A stretch of 46,258 nt of DNA from Alphaproteobacteria bacterium MarineAlpha3_Bin2. Its GTDB lineage: Bacteria > Pseudomonadota > Alphaproteobacteria > Rhodospirillales > Casp-alpha2. The notes beneath the pieces are model-generated. The model made no database searches, had not been told where the DNA came from, and worked only from the letters and a program-made list of their open reading frames with translations. Shown here piece by piece: positions 17,796-25,844 of the stretch; the first letter of the stretch is position 1, and every line of letters starts with the position of its first letter. The position numbers and the translations under genes are program-made. Location: NCBI GenBank assembly GCA_002938315.1, contig PTLL01000011.1, positions 1 to 46,258 on the forward strand, in the 5' to 3' direction.

Positions 17796-18566
17796 TTAAT
17801 GCAGGTCTTTCCAGATCTGGCGCTTGACCGCGTACAGCATCGCCGTCAGCACGATCAGGAACAACAACACTTTGATGCCGAGGCGTTTGCGTTCCTCCAG
17901 TTCCGGCTCCGCCGTCCAGGCCAGGAAGGTGGAAATATCGGTGGCGATTTGTTTCGCCGTGGCCTTGGTGCCGTCGGCGTATTCGACGGCGTCGTCGGCG
18001 ATCGGCGGCGCCATAGCGATCTGGTGGCCGGCGAAATAGGTGTTGTAGTTCATGCCGTCGCCCAGGGTAAAGCCGGCGGGCGGCTCTTCCTTATAGCCGG
18101 TCAACAGCGCATGCAGATAATCGGCGCCGCCTTTGCGGGCCTTGACCATCAACGACAGGTCCGGCGGCAGGGCGCCGTTGTTGGAGGCGCGGGCTGCGTT
18201 ATCGTTGGGGAAGGGCGACGCAAACCGGTCCGAGGGCCGCGCCGGGCGGTCAAACATTTCCCCTTCTTCATTGGGGCCGTCGGTGACCTCGGCCTCGGCG
18301 GCGATGGCTTTGATTTGATCCTCGCTGAAGCCGATGCCGGCCAAATTGCGGTAGGCCAGCAAGCGCAGCGAATGGCAACTGGCGCAGACTTCAAGATACA
18401 CCTGGAGCCCGCGTTGCTGGCTGCCCCGGTCAAAGGTGCCGAACATGCCGGTAAAGGACCAGTTCCGCGCCGGCAGTTTAATGCCTTCCGCGGCTATAAC
18501 CGGACCGGCGGCGAAGGTCAGGGACATGGCCATGACCAGAAGGGTGGCTTTGATCGTTTTACGCAT
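17796..18566 (-). CDS. petC: Cytochrome c1 of the bc1 complex
   Basis: A 256-residue precursor. Residues about 1-26 are a Sec signal ([10 protein letters not shown] then a hydrophobic run ending AAGPVIAAE). The haem c site CASCH is at 61-65. The sixth-ligand region is in the segment FAGHQIAMAPPI, and the C-terminal anchor LFLIVLTAMLYAVKRQIWKDLH fixes it in the membrane. It carries electrons from the Rieske protein to cytochrome c. The ATG at 18566 shares its A with the TAA of petB (TAATG), which settles the start against a longer upstream reading. Two dehydrogenase genes follow. Confidence 0.94.
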   Translation of the reverse strand: MRKTIKATLLVMAMSLTFAAGPVIAAEGIKLPARNWSFTGMFGTFDRGSQQRGLQVYLEVCASCHSLRLLAYRNLAGIGFSEDQIKAIAAEAEVTDGPNEEGEMFDRPARPSDRFASPFPNDNAARASNNGALPPDLSLMVKARKGGADYLHALLTGYKEEPPAGFTLGDGMNYNTYFAGHQIAMAPPIADDAVEYADGTKATAKQIATDISTFLAWTAEPELEERKRLGIKVLLFLIVLTAMLYAVKRQIWKDLH

Positions 18567-19831
18567 TATTCCGCTCCCTTCGAAGCCGTGCCGGTTACCG
18601 CGGCACTGATGCTTTGGGGAGGCATTTTCGGTTTTTCCAGGATGCTGATCAGCGGGATGAGGATGAGGAAATGGGCGAAGTAGTACACCGTCGCCGCGCG
18701 GCCGATCCACAGGAACGGGATGCCGTGGAAGACGGCGTCGGGGGTATTGGCGCCGACCCAGCCGAGGATAATGCAGTCAATGAAGAAGACCCAGAAGAAC
18801 TGCCTGTAGATGGGCCGGAAACGGGCGCTGCGAACCGGGGAGCGGTCGAGCCACGGCAACAGCAGCAAAACCAGGGTGAAGCCGAACATGGCGATGACGC
18901 CGCCAAGTTTGGCCGAAATGAACCAAATATCCGGCACCGCGCGCAGGACCGCGTAGGCGGGCAGGAAATACCATTCCGGCACGATGTGGGTCGGCGTTAC
19001 CAGGGGATTGGCCTTGATATAGTTGTCCGGCTCAGCGAAGAAGTTCGGCGCGAAGAAGACGAAGAACATGAAGAAAATCATGAACACGCCCAGCCCGTAA
19101 AGGTCCTTCATGGTGTAATAGGGGTGGAACGGGATGGTGTCCTGCGGCCCCTTGATGTCGACGCCGATGGGGTTGTTGGACTTGTGAACATGCAGCGCCC
19201 ACAGGTGCACGAACACCAGCGCGAAAATCACGAACGGCAACAGGTAATGGAAGGAGAAGAAGCGGTTGAGCGTCGGGTTGTCGACCGAGAACCCGCCCCA
19301 CAGCCAGGTGACGATGGAGTCGCCGATGAGGGGAACGGCCGAGAACAGGTTGGTGATCACCGTCGCCGCCCAGAAGCTTTGCTGGCCCCACGGCAGCACA
19401 TAGCCCATGAACGCGGTCGCCATCATCGCCAGGATGATGAACACGCCGATAATCCACAACAATTCGCGCGGTTCTTTGTAGGACCCGTAATACAGGCCGC
19501 GGAACATGTGGATGTAGACGAGGAGGAAGAACATCGAGCCGCCGTTCATGTGGATGTAGCGCATCAGCCAGCCGTAATTGACGTCGCGCATGATTCTTTC
19601 CACCGATTCGAAGGCGTAATCCACATGCGGGGTGTAGCTCATCGCCAGAACGATGCCGGTAACGATCATAATGGTCAGCACGATTCCGGCGAGCGAGCCG
19701 AAGTTCCACCAGTAATTCAGGTTTTTCGGCGTCGGATAGCCCGACCCCACCGATTCGTCGATGAAGCTGAAAATCGGCAGCCGGTATTCAATCCATTTAA
19801 TGACAGGGTTTTCGTAGAATTTGTTGCTCAT
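18566..19831 (-). CDS. petB: Cytochrome b of the bc1 complex
   Basis: A 421-residue polytopic membrane protein with the two haem b histidine pairs at H94/H195 and H108/H209 ([30 protein letters not shown]). The PEWY motif of the quinol oxidation site is at 285-288. [13 protein letters not shown] (142-154) is the classic Qo segment. Length fits alphaproteobacterial full-length cytochrome b (not the split b6/subunit IV form). It lies between petA (10-bp gap) and petC (1-bp overlap). Confidence 0.96.
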   Translation of the reverse strand: MSNKFYENPVIKWIEYRLPIFSFIDESVGSGYPTPKNLNYWWNFGSLAGIVLTIMIVTGIVLAMSYTPHVDYAFESVERIMRDVNYGWLMRYIHMNGGSMFFLLVYIHMFRGLYYGSYKEPRELLWIIGVFIILAMMATAFMGYVLPWGQQSFWAATVITNLFSAVPLIGDSIVTWLWGGFSVDNPTLNRFFSFHYLLPFVIFALVFVHLWALHVHKSNNPIGVDIKGPQDTIPFHPYYTMKDLYGLGVFMIFFMFFVFFAPNFFAEPDNYIKANPLVTPTHIVPEWYFLPAYAVLRAVPDIWFISAKLGGVIAMFGFTLVLLLLPWLDRSPVRSARFRPIYRQFFWVFFIDCIILGWVGANTPDAVFHGIPFLWIGRAATVYYFAHFLILIPLISILEKPKMPPQSISAAVTGTASKGAE

Positions 19832-19841
19832 GATCTGCCCC

Positions 19842-20378
19842 CTATCCGATCTTGACCGTGGTGTCGGTCAGATACTGATACGCCGGAACTGGAAGGTTCT
19901 TTGGCGCCGGGCCTTTGCGGATACGTCCCGAGGTATCGTAATGGGAGCCATGACAGGGACAGAACCAACCGCCGAATTCCCCCTTTGGATCGGACGCCTT
20001 CTGGCCCAGCGGAATACAACCCAGATGGGTGCAGATCCCGACCATGATCAGCCACTCGGATTTTTTGACCCGGTCCTTGTCGGCCTGGGGGTCGATCAGG
20101 TCTTCCAGGGCGACGGCTTCAGCGGCCTTGATCTCTTCCGCCGTGCGGTGGCGGACGAATACCGGCTTGCCTTGCCAGACTACGGTGATGGATTGCCCTT
20201 CCTCGATCGGTTCCAAATCAACCTCGGTGGTTGATAGCGCCAATGTATCGGCGGCCGGGTTCATGGAATCAACAAATGGCCAAACGGCCAATCCTGAGCC
20301 GACCGCGCCGACGGCAATGGTGGAAAGAAGTAAAAAATCGCGACGGGTTTTATCGTCGCTGCTGGCCGTCTCGCTCAT
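19842..20378 (-). CDS. petA: Ubiquinol-cytochrome c reductase iron-sulfur (Rieske) subunit
   Basis: A 178-residue Rieske protein. A twin-arginine type anchor [17 protein letters not shown] (11-27) forms the membrane segment. The cluster ligands are C116 and H118 in CTHLGC and C140 and H143 in CPCHGS, with the disulfide partners C121 and C142. It takes electrons from ubiquinol to cytochrome c1. First gene of the leftward petABC operon, with a candidate promoter at 20424-20451. Confidence 0.96.
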   Translation of the reverse strand: MSETASSDDKTRRDFLLLSTIAVGAVGSGLAVWPFVDSMNPAADTLALSTTEVDLEPIEEGQSITVVWQGKPVFVRHRTAEEIKAAEAVALEDLIDPQADKDRVKKSEWLIMVGICTHLGCIPLGQKASDPKGEFGGWFCPCHGSHYDTSGRIRKGPAPKNLPVPAYQYLTDTTVKIG

Positions 20379-20423
20379 GGGTTTGTCCTTATTCCGGTCC
20401 TAGACGTTTCCGGTGGTGCGCAC

Positions 20424-20451
20424 ACTCTACTATGTAACGTCCTGTTTTCAA
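20424..20451 (-). promoter_or_regulatory. Candidate promoter for petABC and the two dehydrogenases
   Basis: On the minus strand TTGAAA (20451-20446), 16 bp, TAGAGT (20429-20424), about 46 bp before the petA ATG. A TATAAT on the opposite strand at 20541-20546 may serve trmL, though its -35 box is poor. Confidence 0.4.
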
Positions 20452-20622
20452 ATATGGATACGGTTAAGGGGCCGGATTGAAACAGAAATCAGGAAACGCT
20501 TTTTTAGCCCCGTTGGCGTGGATACGAACCGGGCGGAAGGTATAATGTGAAAAATCCGGTTGCAAGACGTTATCCGGCGTTGCCCCAGGCTTAACCATCG
20601 TCCTTCAAAAAGGTCTGAAAAA

Positions 20623-21087
20623 ATGCGCATGGCGCTGTATCAACCCGACATCCCCGGTAACGCCGGCGCCATGATGCGCACGGCGGCGTGCTTGGGCGTC
20701 GGCGTCGATATCATCGGTCCGTGCGGGTTTGTGTTGTCGGACAAACAGATGCGCAGGGCCGGTATGGATTACCTGGACCGGCTGGACTTGACCGACCATG
20801 CATCTTGGCAATCCTTTCAAGATTCACGCGCCGCTGCCGCCAATGGCGGCCGACTGGTGGTGTTGACGACCAAGGCGGAAACCGATTATGCGCAGTTCTC
20901 CTTCCTGCCCGATGACATCTTATTAGCGGGCCGCGAAAGCGCCGGTGTGCCCGATGACGTCCACGCCGCCGCCGATGCCAGGCTCCGGATTCCGATGGCG
21001 CCGGGGATGCGGTCCTTGAATGTCGCCGCCGCCATGAGCATGGTGTTGGGTGAGGCGTTGCGTCAAATGGATGACTTTCCAGCATGA
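20623..21087 (+). CDS. trmL: tRNA (cytidine(34)-2'-O)-methyltransferase
   Basis: A 154-residue SPOUT-class methyltransferase that modifies the wobble base of certain leucine tRNAs. It starts [15 protein letters not shown], the normal TrmL beginning. The knot motifs GRESAGVP (near 105-112) and [22 protein letters not shown] (near 125-146) are present. ATG 20623 is chosen over an in-frame ATG at 20560 because of the family start and AAGG just upstream. The last 4 bp overlap the start of hemF. Confidence 0.92.
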   Translation: MRMALYQPDIPGNAGAMMRTAACLGVGVDIIGPCGFVLSDKQMRRAGMDYLDRLDLTDHASWQSFQDSRAAAANGGRLVVLTTKAETDYAQFSFLPDDILLAGRESAGVPDDVHAAADARLRIPMAPGMRSLNVAAAMSMVLGEALRQMDDFPA

Positions 21088-21977
21088 GCACTAATACCGA
21101 CTATGGCGACGGTCACAAAAAACAGGCATCGGCCTGGTTTGATACCCTTCGCGACGACCTGTGCGCGGCGTTGGAGGCCTGTGAGGACGGGGTCCACGGG
21201 CCCAACCCCACCAGCGCCGGTGACGCCGGGCGGTTCGAACGCACCGCCTGGCGGCGCGACGAAGACGGGGATGATGATCTTGGCGGCAATCACGGCGGCG
21301 GCGTGATGTCGGTGTTGCGGGGAAGGGTGTTTGAGAAAGCCGGCGTCAATGTATCGACGGTGATGGGGGAGTTTTCCGAGGAATTCCGCGACCGCATTCC
21401 CGGCGCCAAGGACGACCCCCGTTTTTGGGCGTCCGGGGTCTCGGTGGTTATCCACCCGTGCTCGCCGCTGGTGCCCATCGCCCACATGAACACGCGGATG
21501 ATCGTCACCACCCAGGGCTGGTTCGGCGGCGGCGGCGACCTGACCCCGGTGTTTCCCGTCGAGGAAGACACCGCCAATTTCCACCAAGCCTACAAGGGCG
21601 CCTGCGATAAATACGACGAAGGATACCACCCCAAGTTCCAGCAATGGTGCGACGACTATTTCTATCTGCCGCACCGAGGCGAGACACGCGGCGTCGGCGG
21701 CATTTTCTATGACAACCTCAACAGCGGCGATTGGGACACCGACTTCGCCTTCACCCAGGACGTCGGCCGGACGTTTTTACAGGCCTACCCGACAATCGCG
21801 CGGCGCCACATGGATAAGGACTGGACCGACGCGCAACGCCACGCGCAACTGGTCAAACGCGGGCGCTATGTCGAATTCAATTTGCTCTATGACCGCGGCA
21901 CCACCTTCGGCCTCAAGACCGGCGGCAACACCGAAGCGATCCTAATGTCGATGCCGCCGGAAGCCCGCTGGCCTTAA
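21084..21977 (+). CDS. hemF: Oxygen-dependent coproporphyrinogen III oxidase
   Basis: A 297-residue aerobic haem-synthesis enzyme that decarboxylates coproporphyrinogen III to protoporphyrinogen [50 protein letters not shown] and the C-terminal [22 protein letters not shown] are diagnostic. Length is normal. The start overlaps the trmL stop by 4 bp (ATGA). Haem supply for the neighbouring bc1 complex is a natural but unproven connection. Confidence 0.96.
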   Translation: MSTNTDYGDGHKKQASAWFDTLRDDLCAALEACEDGVHGPNPTSAGDAGRFERTAWRRDEDGDDDLGGNHGGGVMSVLRGRVFEKAGVNVSTVMGEFSEEFRDRIPGAKDDPRFWASGVSVVIHPCSPLVPIAHMNTRMIVTTQGWFGGGGDLTPVFPVEEDTANFHQAYKGACDKYDEGYHPKFQQWCDDYFYLPHRGETRGVGGIFYDNLNSGDWDTDFAFTQDVGRTFLQAYPTIARRHMDKDWTDAQRHAQLVKRGRYVEFNLLYDRGTTFGLKTGGNTEAILMSMPPEARWP

Positions 21978-21998
21978 ATACTTTCTAGGGTGCGCCGC

Positions 21999-22235
21999 TT
22001 ACTGCCGGTCGGATATCCAGGCCTGGAATTCTTCCGCCGGCAACGGTTTGCTGTAAAGAAACCCCTGGACTTTGTGGCAATCCATGGATTGAAGGGCATC
22101 GAACTGTGCCTGCGTTTCCGGAGTTATGACGGCGGCGGTTGCGGGAGCCCAGGCCGCGCTGCCGCCGAAGCCAAAGGCAAAGACCAGAAACAAGAAAAAA
22201 TTTTTGCACAGGGAAATTCCAACCCAACGCCGCAT
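21999..22235 (-). CDS. Small secreted ORF made of a signal peptide and the tail of an EAL domain
   Basis: A 78-residue frame whose ATG at 22235 is preceded at ideal distance by GGGGAGGAG. Residues 1-35 look like a Sec signal peptide (MRRWVGISLCKNFFLFLVFA, ending SAAWAPATAA). Residues about 36-78, VITPETQAQFDAL then CHKVQGFLYSKPLPAEEF, match the last 40 or so residues of EAL phosphodiesterase domains (consensus type: VET..Q...L...GC...QG(Y/F)..S(K/R)PLPA..F). None of the catalytic EAL residues is present. Either a recombination relic or a small protein that has reused the fragment. A strong Shine-Dalgarno argues it is translated. Confidence 0.6.
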   Translation of the reverse strand: MRRWVGISLCKNFFLFLVFAFGFGGSAAWAPATAAVITPETQAQFDALQSMDCHKVQGFLYSKPLPAEEFQAWISDRQ

Positions 22236-22503
22236 GACCACAACTCCTCCCCGCTAACGCAATGATTATCCACCTTTTCTCCGATGCGGTCGACTTCTAG
22301 TACGTGTGCCGGGCGCTAGCGGAATTAAGCAAGCTGACGGGGGGAAAGCCATGAGGCCGCTATAAGGATCTGCCGGGGTTTTAATTTCCTATTGCAATGT
22401 TTTATGGAATAACCAGCAAAAGGAGTTGCGACCGTATCAATTTAGGAAAAACAGGATATTTCGGGACATTTGTATGGGGATTTGCCATAACATCGTTGGG
22501 CCT

Positions 22504-22838
22504 TTAACTTAGCACGCGATCGACGGCCTCGAACAGCTGATCCACGTCGATAGGCTTGGCGGTAAAATCGTCACAACCGGCATTGCGGGTGGCTTCTTCA
22601 TCGTCGGGGGTGGTATGGGCGGTGACCGCGATAATGGGGATGGTGGCTGTTGTCGAGCCCGGCATTTTCAGTTCACGGGCGGTGACCCAGCCGGGCATTA
22701 TCGGCATTTCCATATCGAGCAGGATCAGGTCGGGGGATTCTCTTTGGCCAAGGTCACCTGGAAATCGCGGCTCTCGAAGTGAACTTTAAGGAAGCTCAGG
22801 ATGAACTCGTAATCGTCGACCAACAGCACCGTTTTCAT
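22504..22838 (-). pseudogene. Frameshifted response regulator receiver domain
   Basis: From the ATG at 22838 (Shine-Dalgarno GAGGAAAAG) the frame gives MKTVLLVDDYEFILSFLKVH with the acidic pair D8/D9, then stops at TGA 22725-22727 after 37 codons. A second frame continues the domain: PDLILLDMEMPIMPGW with the phospho-acceptor aspartate, VTAH with the conserved Thr, AKPID with the conserved Lys, to the TAA at 22504. At the join about a dozen residues of a normal receiver (the NGxEAL region) are also missing. So a small deletion, not just a single-base error, has broken the gene. There is no output domain. Confidence 0.82.
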
Positions 22839-23041
22839 CGGACTTTTCCTCAATTGTAAACGTCAAATTGAGTCTATATTTCCGCTGTTTTCACCTGTTG
22901 TACCATCAGAAAACACCAATAAAGTCCGTACATCAAGAATGATTTGACCTCCGGCTTTCGCCCTAGCCGGTATCTGGGACTGCCTAAATCTGCTAATATC
23001 CCCAAGGGTATTAGACCCCCTGGGAACAACGTTGGAAAATC

Positions 23042-23695
23042 ATGGCTGCCAGTAAAAAAGACAAGCCCCGCCCGCCCGGCGCCGGAAAAAAACGCCGCCG
23101 GCAAAGCAAAAAGGCCGATCCGGCCGCCCGCATCATCGATGCCGCCCTTGCGCTGTCGGTCTCGCAAGGCTGGCGGCGGTTGACGTTGGCCGCCATCGCC
23201 GAGGAAGCTGGGCTCGAAGTCGCTGATGTTCGCGCTCAATTCTCCTGCAAGGCGGGGATCCTGCAAGGCCTGATCAGGCGCATCGATGAACAGGCGCTCA
23301 TGGACGGCGCCGACGAGGGGTCATCCCACCGGGACCGCCTGTTCGACCTGTTGATGCGCCGCTTCGACGCCCTTACCCCGGTGAAGCCTGCCGTCACCGC
23401 CATCGCCCGGGATGCTTGGTGCGACCCGGCGGCGGTATTGGTGACGGGGCCGAGCCTGTGGTGTTCGATGTCGCGGATGCTCGACGCCGCCGGCATCAAC
23501 ACCCGGAGCCTGCTGGGGCCCGCCCGCATCAAGGGGCTGGGCCTGATCTACGCCAATGCCTTCCGGGTTTGGCTGGGCGACGACAGTGAAGACATGGCCA
23601 AGACCATGGCCGCCCTGGACAAGGGCTTGCGTTGCGCCGAACGGTTGCAACAGAAGTTCCGGGACGAACGGGAAACCGGAGCTCAGGCCGCCTGA
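23042..23695 (+). CDS. TetR-fold / COQ9-like protein, coupled to an ABC1 kinase gene
   Basis: A 217-residue protein. A basic start (residues 1-25, rich in Lys and Arg) leads into a TetR-like helix-turn-helix region (ARIIDAALALSVSQGWRRLT, LAAIAEEAGLEVADVRAQFSCKAG). The C-terminal part ends with VWLGDDSEDMAKTMAALDKGLR, much like COQ9, which uses a TetR fold to bind lipid rather than DNA. One base separates its stop from the ABC1/UbiB-like kinase ATG, the same partnership that COQ9 and COQ8 have in ubiquinone synthesis. It could still be a true TetR regulator. The COQ9-like role is inference. Confidence 0.7.
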   Translation: MAASKKDKPRPPGAGKKRRRQSKKADPAARIIDAALALSVSQGWRRLTLAAIAEEAGLEVADVRAQFSCKAGILQGLIRRIDEQALMDGADEGSSHRDRLFDLLMRRFDALTPVKPAVTAIARDAWCDPAAVLVTGPSLWCSMSRMLDAAGINTRSLLGPARIKGLGLIYANAFRVWLGDDSEDMAKTMAALDKGLRCAERLQQKFRDERETGAQAA

Positions 23696-23696
23696 A

Positions 23697-25034
23697 ATGA
23701 CCGAAGAAAGTTCCCTGAGCGGCCGGGTCCAACGCTACGCCCGGGTCGGCGCCGCCGCCGGTCGGTTGGCCACCCGCGTCGCCGGCAGCCGATTTTTGGG
23801 TCTTTCTTTGGACCGGGATGCGCACGCCGCCGAACTGCGCACCGCCTTGGGCGGGCTCAAAGGGCCGGTGATGAAGTTGGCGCAGATTCTGGCGACCGTG
23901 CCGGACGTTTTGCCGCCGGAATACGCCGGCGAGCTGGTCCACCTGCAGGCCGATGCGCCGTCCATGGGCAGGGCCTTCGTCAAGCGCCGCATGGCCACCG
24001 AACTGGGGCCGGATTGGATCGACCGGTTCGAGGAATTCGACCATCAGGCCGCGTATGCCGCCTCGCTGGGCCAGGTCCACAAGGCCCGGGACCCGCAAGG
24101 CCGGGCCTTGGCCTGCAAGCTGCAATACCCGGATATGGAATCCACCGTCGAGGCCGACTTGCACCAGTTGAAGCTGATCTTCGCCATTTACCAGCGCTAT
24201 GATAACGCCATTAATCCGGACGGGATTCACGGCGAGCTGAGCGAACGCCTGCACGAGGAACTGGATTACGTGCGTGAAGCCCAGAACATTGATCTCTACC
24301 GGCTGATGCTGGCGGACCAAGACGCCATCCACGTACCGGAACCGGTGACGGATTTGTCGACCGGGCGGCTGTTGACGATGACGTGGCTGGATGGGCAGCG
24401 GCTGCTGGACTATGTCGACGAACATCCGGATAACCGCAACCAGGTGGCGCTCAACATGTTCCGGGCCTGGTACACGCCCTTTTATCGCTACGGCGTCATC
24501 CACGGCGACCCCCATCCGGGCAATTATACGGTGCGCGAAGACGGCGCCCTCAACCTTCTCGATTTCGGCTGCATCCGGGTATTCAAGCCGCATTTTATCA
24601 GCGGCGTCATCGACCTGTACCACGCACTCCGCGACGACGACACCGACCTCGCGGTGCACGCTTACGAATCCTGGGGATTCGAGACGCCGGGCCGGGAAAT
24701 GCTGGAAGCCCTCAACAAATGGGCCCGGTACCTGTACACGCCGTTGCTGGAAGACAAGGTGCGCCGCATCCAGGATACCGATAACGCCTATTACGGCGCC
24801 GCCGTCGCCGCCGAGGTGCACCGCGAACTGCGCCGCTTGGGGGGCATCGCGCCGCCGAAGGAATTCGTGCTCGTCGATCGCGCCGCCATCGGCCTGGGCA
24901 GTGTTTTCATGCGCATCAATGCCGAGGTCAACTGGCATCGTCTATTTCACGAACTGATCGACGGCTTCGACGCGAAAGTGCTGGTCAAACGCCAGAAAAA
25001 GGCACTGAAGACGGTGGGGCTGGAGGGGGTGTAA
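23697..25034 (+). CDS. ABC1/UbiB (COQ8-like) family atypical kinase
   Basis: A 445-residue ABC1 family protein. The family KxGQ motif is present as KLAQ (60-63). The alanine-rich nucleotide loop is AASLGQVH (121-128), with lysine K141 (ACKLQYP), E187 in EELDY, the catalytic HGDPHPGN (269-276) and DFG (289-291). It lacks the two C-terminal membrane segments of classical UbiB, so it is the short AarF-like type. Family members act as ATPases that aid ubiquinone synthesis. ATG 23697 lies one base after the stop of the COQ9-like gene, and a longer in-frame reading inside that gene is rejected. Confidence 0.87.
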   Translation: MTEESSLSGRVQRYARVGAAAGRLATRVAGSRFLGLSLDRDAHAAELRTALGGLKGPVMKLAQILATVPDVLPPEYAGELVHLQADAPSMGRAFVKRRMATELGPDWIDRFEEFDHQAAYAASLGQVHKARDPQGRALACKLQYPDMESTVEADLHQLKLIFAIYQRYDNAINPDGIHGELSERLHEELDYVREAQNIDLYRLMLADQDAIHVPEPVTDLSTGRLLTMTWLDGQRLLDYVDEHPDNRNQVALNMFRAWYTPFYRYGVIHGDPHPGNYTVREDGALNLLDFGCIRVFKPHFISGVIDLYHALRDDDTDLAVHAYESWGFETPGREMLEALNKWARYLYTPLLEDKVRRIQDTDNAYYGAAVAAEVHRELRRLGGIAPPKEFVLVDRAAIGLGSVFMRINAEVNWHRLFHELIDGFDAKVLVKRQKKALKTVGLEGV

Positions 25035-25078
25035 GACGGTTGTATACGAAAAACCATTATTAAAGTGGCGTTTAAAAG

Positions 25079-25107
25079 TTGCCGCGATTGGCGTAAAATT
25101 TCAGGCT
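25079..25107 (+). promoter_or_regulatory. Candidate promoter for the peroxiredoxin gene
   Basis: TTGCCG (25079-25084), 17 bp, CAGGCT (25102-25107). It is similar in both boxes to the promoter at 10177-10204. The -10 box is far from the E. coli consensus, so confidence is moderate. Confidence 0.35.
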
Positions 25108-25165
25108 ACTGGGAAACATCAAATTATTAAAAACCATCAACAGAGAAACCTAGGAGGGTATACAA

Positions 25166-25825
25166 ATGTCATTGAGAATTGGCAGTGAAGCGCCGGATTT
25201 TACGGCGGAAACGACGGAAGGTTCCATCAACTTCCACGAATGGTTGGGTGACGGTTGGGGCCTGCTTTTTTCCCACCCCAAGGATTTCACGCCCGTTTGC
25301 ACCACGGAACTTGGATCCGTGGCGAAACTGAAGCCCGAGTTTGATAAACGCGGTATCAAGGCCATCGGCTTAAGCGTTGATTCCGTCGCTGATCACCTCG
25401 CCTGGTCCAAGGACATTGAAGAAACCCAAGGCGCCGCGGTGAATTACCCGATGATCGGCGATGAGGATCTGGCCGTCGCCAAGCTGTACGGTATGCTGCC
25501 GGCGGAAACCTCCGGCTCGGCCGAAGGCCGCACGGCGGCGGATAATTTGACCGTGCGCAACGTCTACGTCATCGGCCCGGACAAGCAGATTAAGCTCATG
25601 CTCACCTATCCCATGGCGACGGGCCGGAATTTCGATGAAATTCTCCGGGTTATCGATTCCCTGCAACTGACGGCTAACCACCAGGTAGCGACGCCGGCCA
25701 ACTGGAAACATGGCGAAGAGGTGATCATCGTGCCGGCGGTTACCGACGAAGCGGCGAAGGAAAAATATCCCGACGGCTGGCGTGCCGATAAGCCCTATTT
25801 GCGCTACGTTCCCCAGCCCAAATAA
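25166..25825 (+). CDS. 1-Cys peroxiredoxin (Prx6 type)
   Basis: A 219-residue thiol peroxidase that reduces hydrogen peroxide or organic hydroperoxides. The peroxidatic cysteine is C45 in DFTPVCTTELG, with threonine T42 in the active-site loop. The long C-terminal domain (NWKHGEEVIIVPAV, then YPDGWRADKPYLRYVPQPK) identifies the Prx6 group, and no resolving cysteine pattern is seen. AGGAGGG gives a strong Shine-Dalgarno. It is monocistronic, converging with cca. A GCCGG/CCGGC hairpin in the 19-bp gap may end transcription. Confidence 0.94.
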   Translation: MSLRIGSEAPDFTAETTEGSINFHEWLGDGWGLLFSHPKDFTPVCTTELGSVAKLKPEFDKRGIKAIGLSVDSVADHLAWSKDIEETQGAAVNYPMIGDEDLAVAKLYGMLPAETSGSAEGRTAADNLTVRNVYVIGPDKQIKLMLTYPMATGRNFDEILRVIDSLQLTANHQVATPANWKHGEEVIIVPAVTDEAAKEKYPDGWRADKPYLRYVPQPK

Positions 25826-25844
25826 CCGCCCTTCGCTTGCCGGT

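Noticed and set aside
17796-18710. Longer start for cytochrome c1 (ATG at 18710)
   Set aside because: It would run 144 bp inside petB, and the signal peptide begins exactly at the ATG at 18566, which overlaps the petB stop.
18614-19855. A 413-codon rightward open frame opposite petB
   Set aside because: It is the antisense of a real cytochrome b gene with all haem ligands. The translation is rich in Arg, Glu, His and Asp without domains, as expected of a GC-rich shadow frame.
23529-24938. A 469-codon leftward open frame opposite the COQ9-like and kinase genes
   Set aside because: The opposite strand holds two genes with clear family motifs. This frame has no recognisable domain and crosses the boundary of both.
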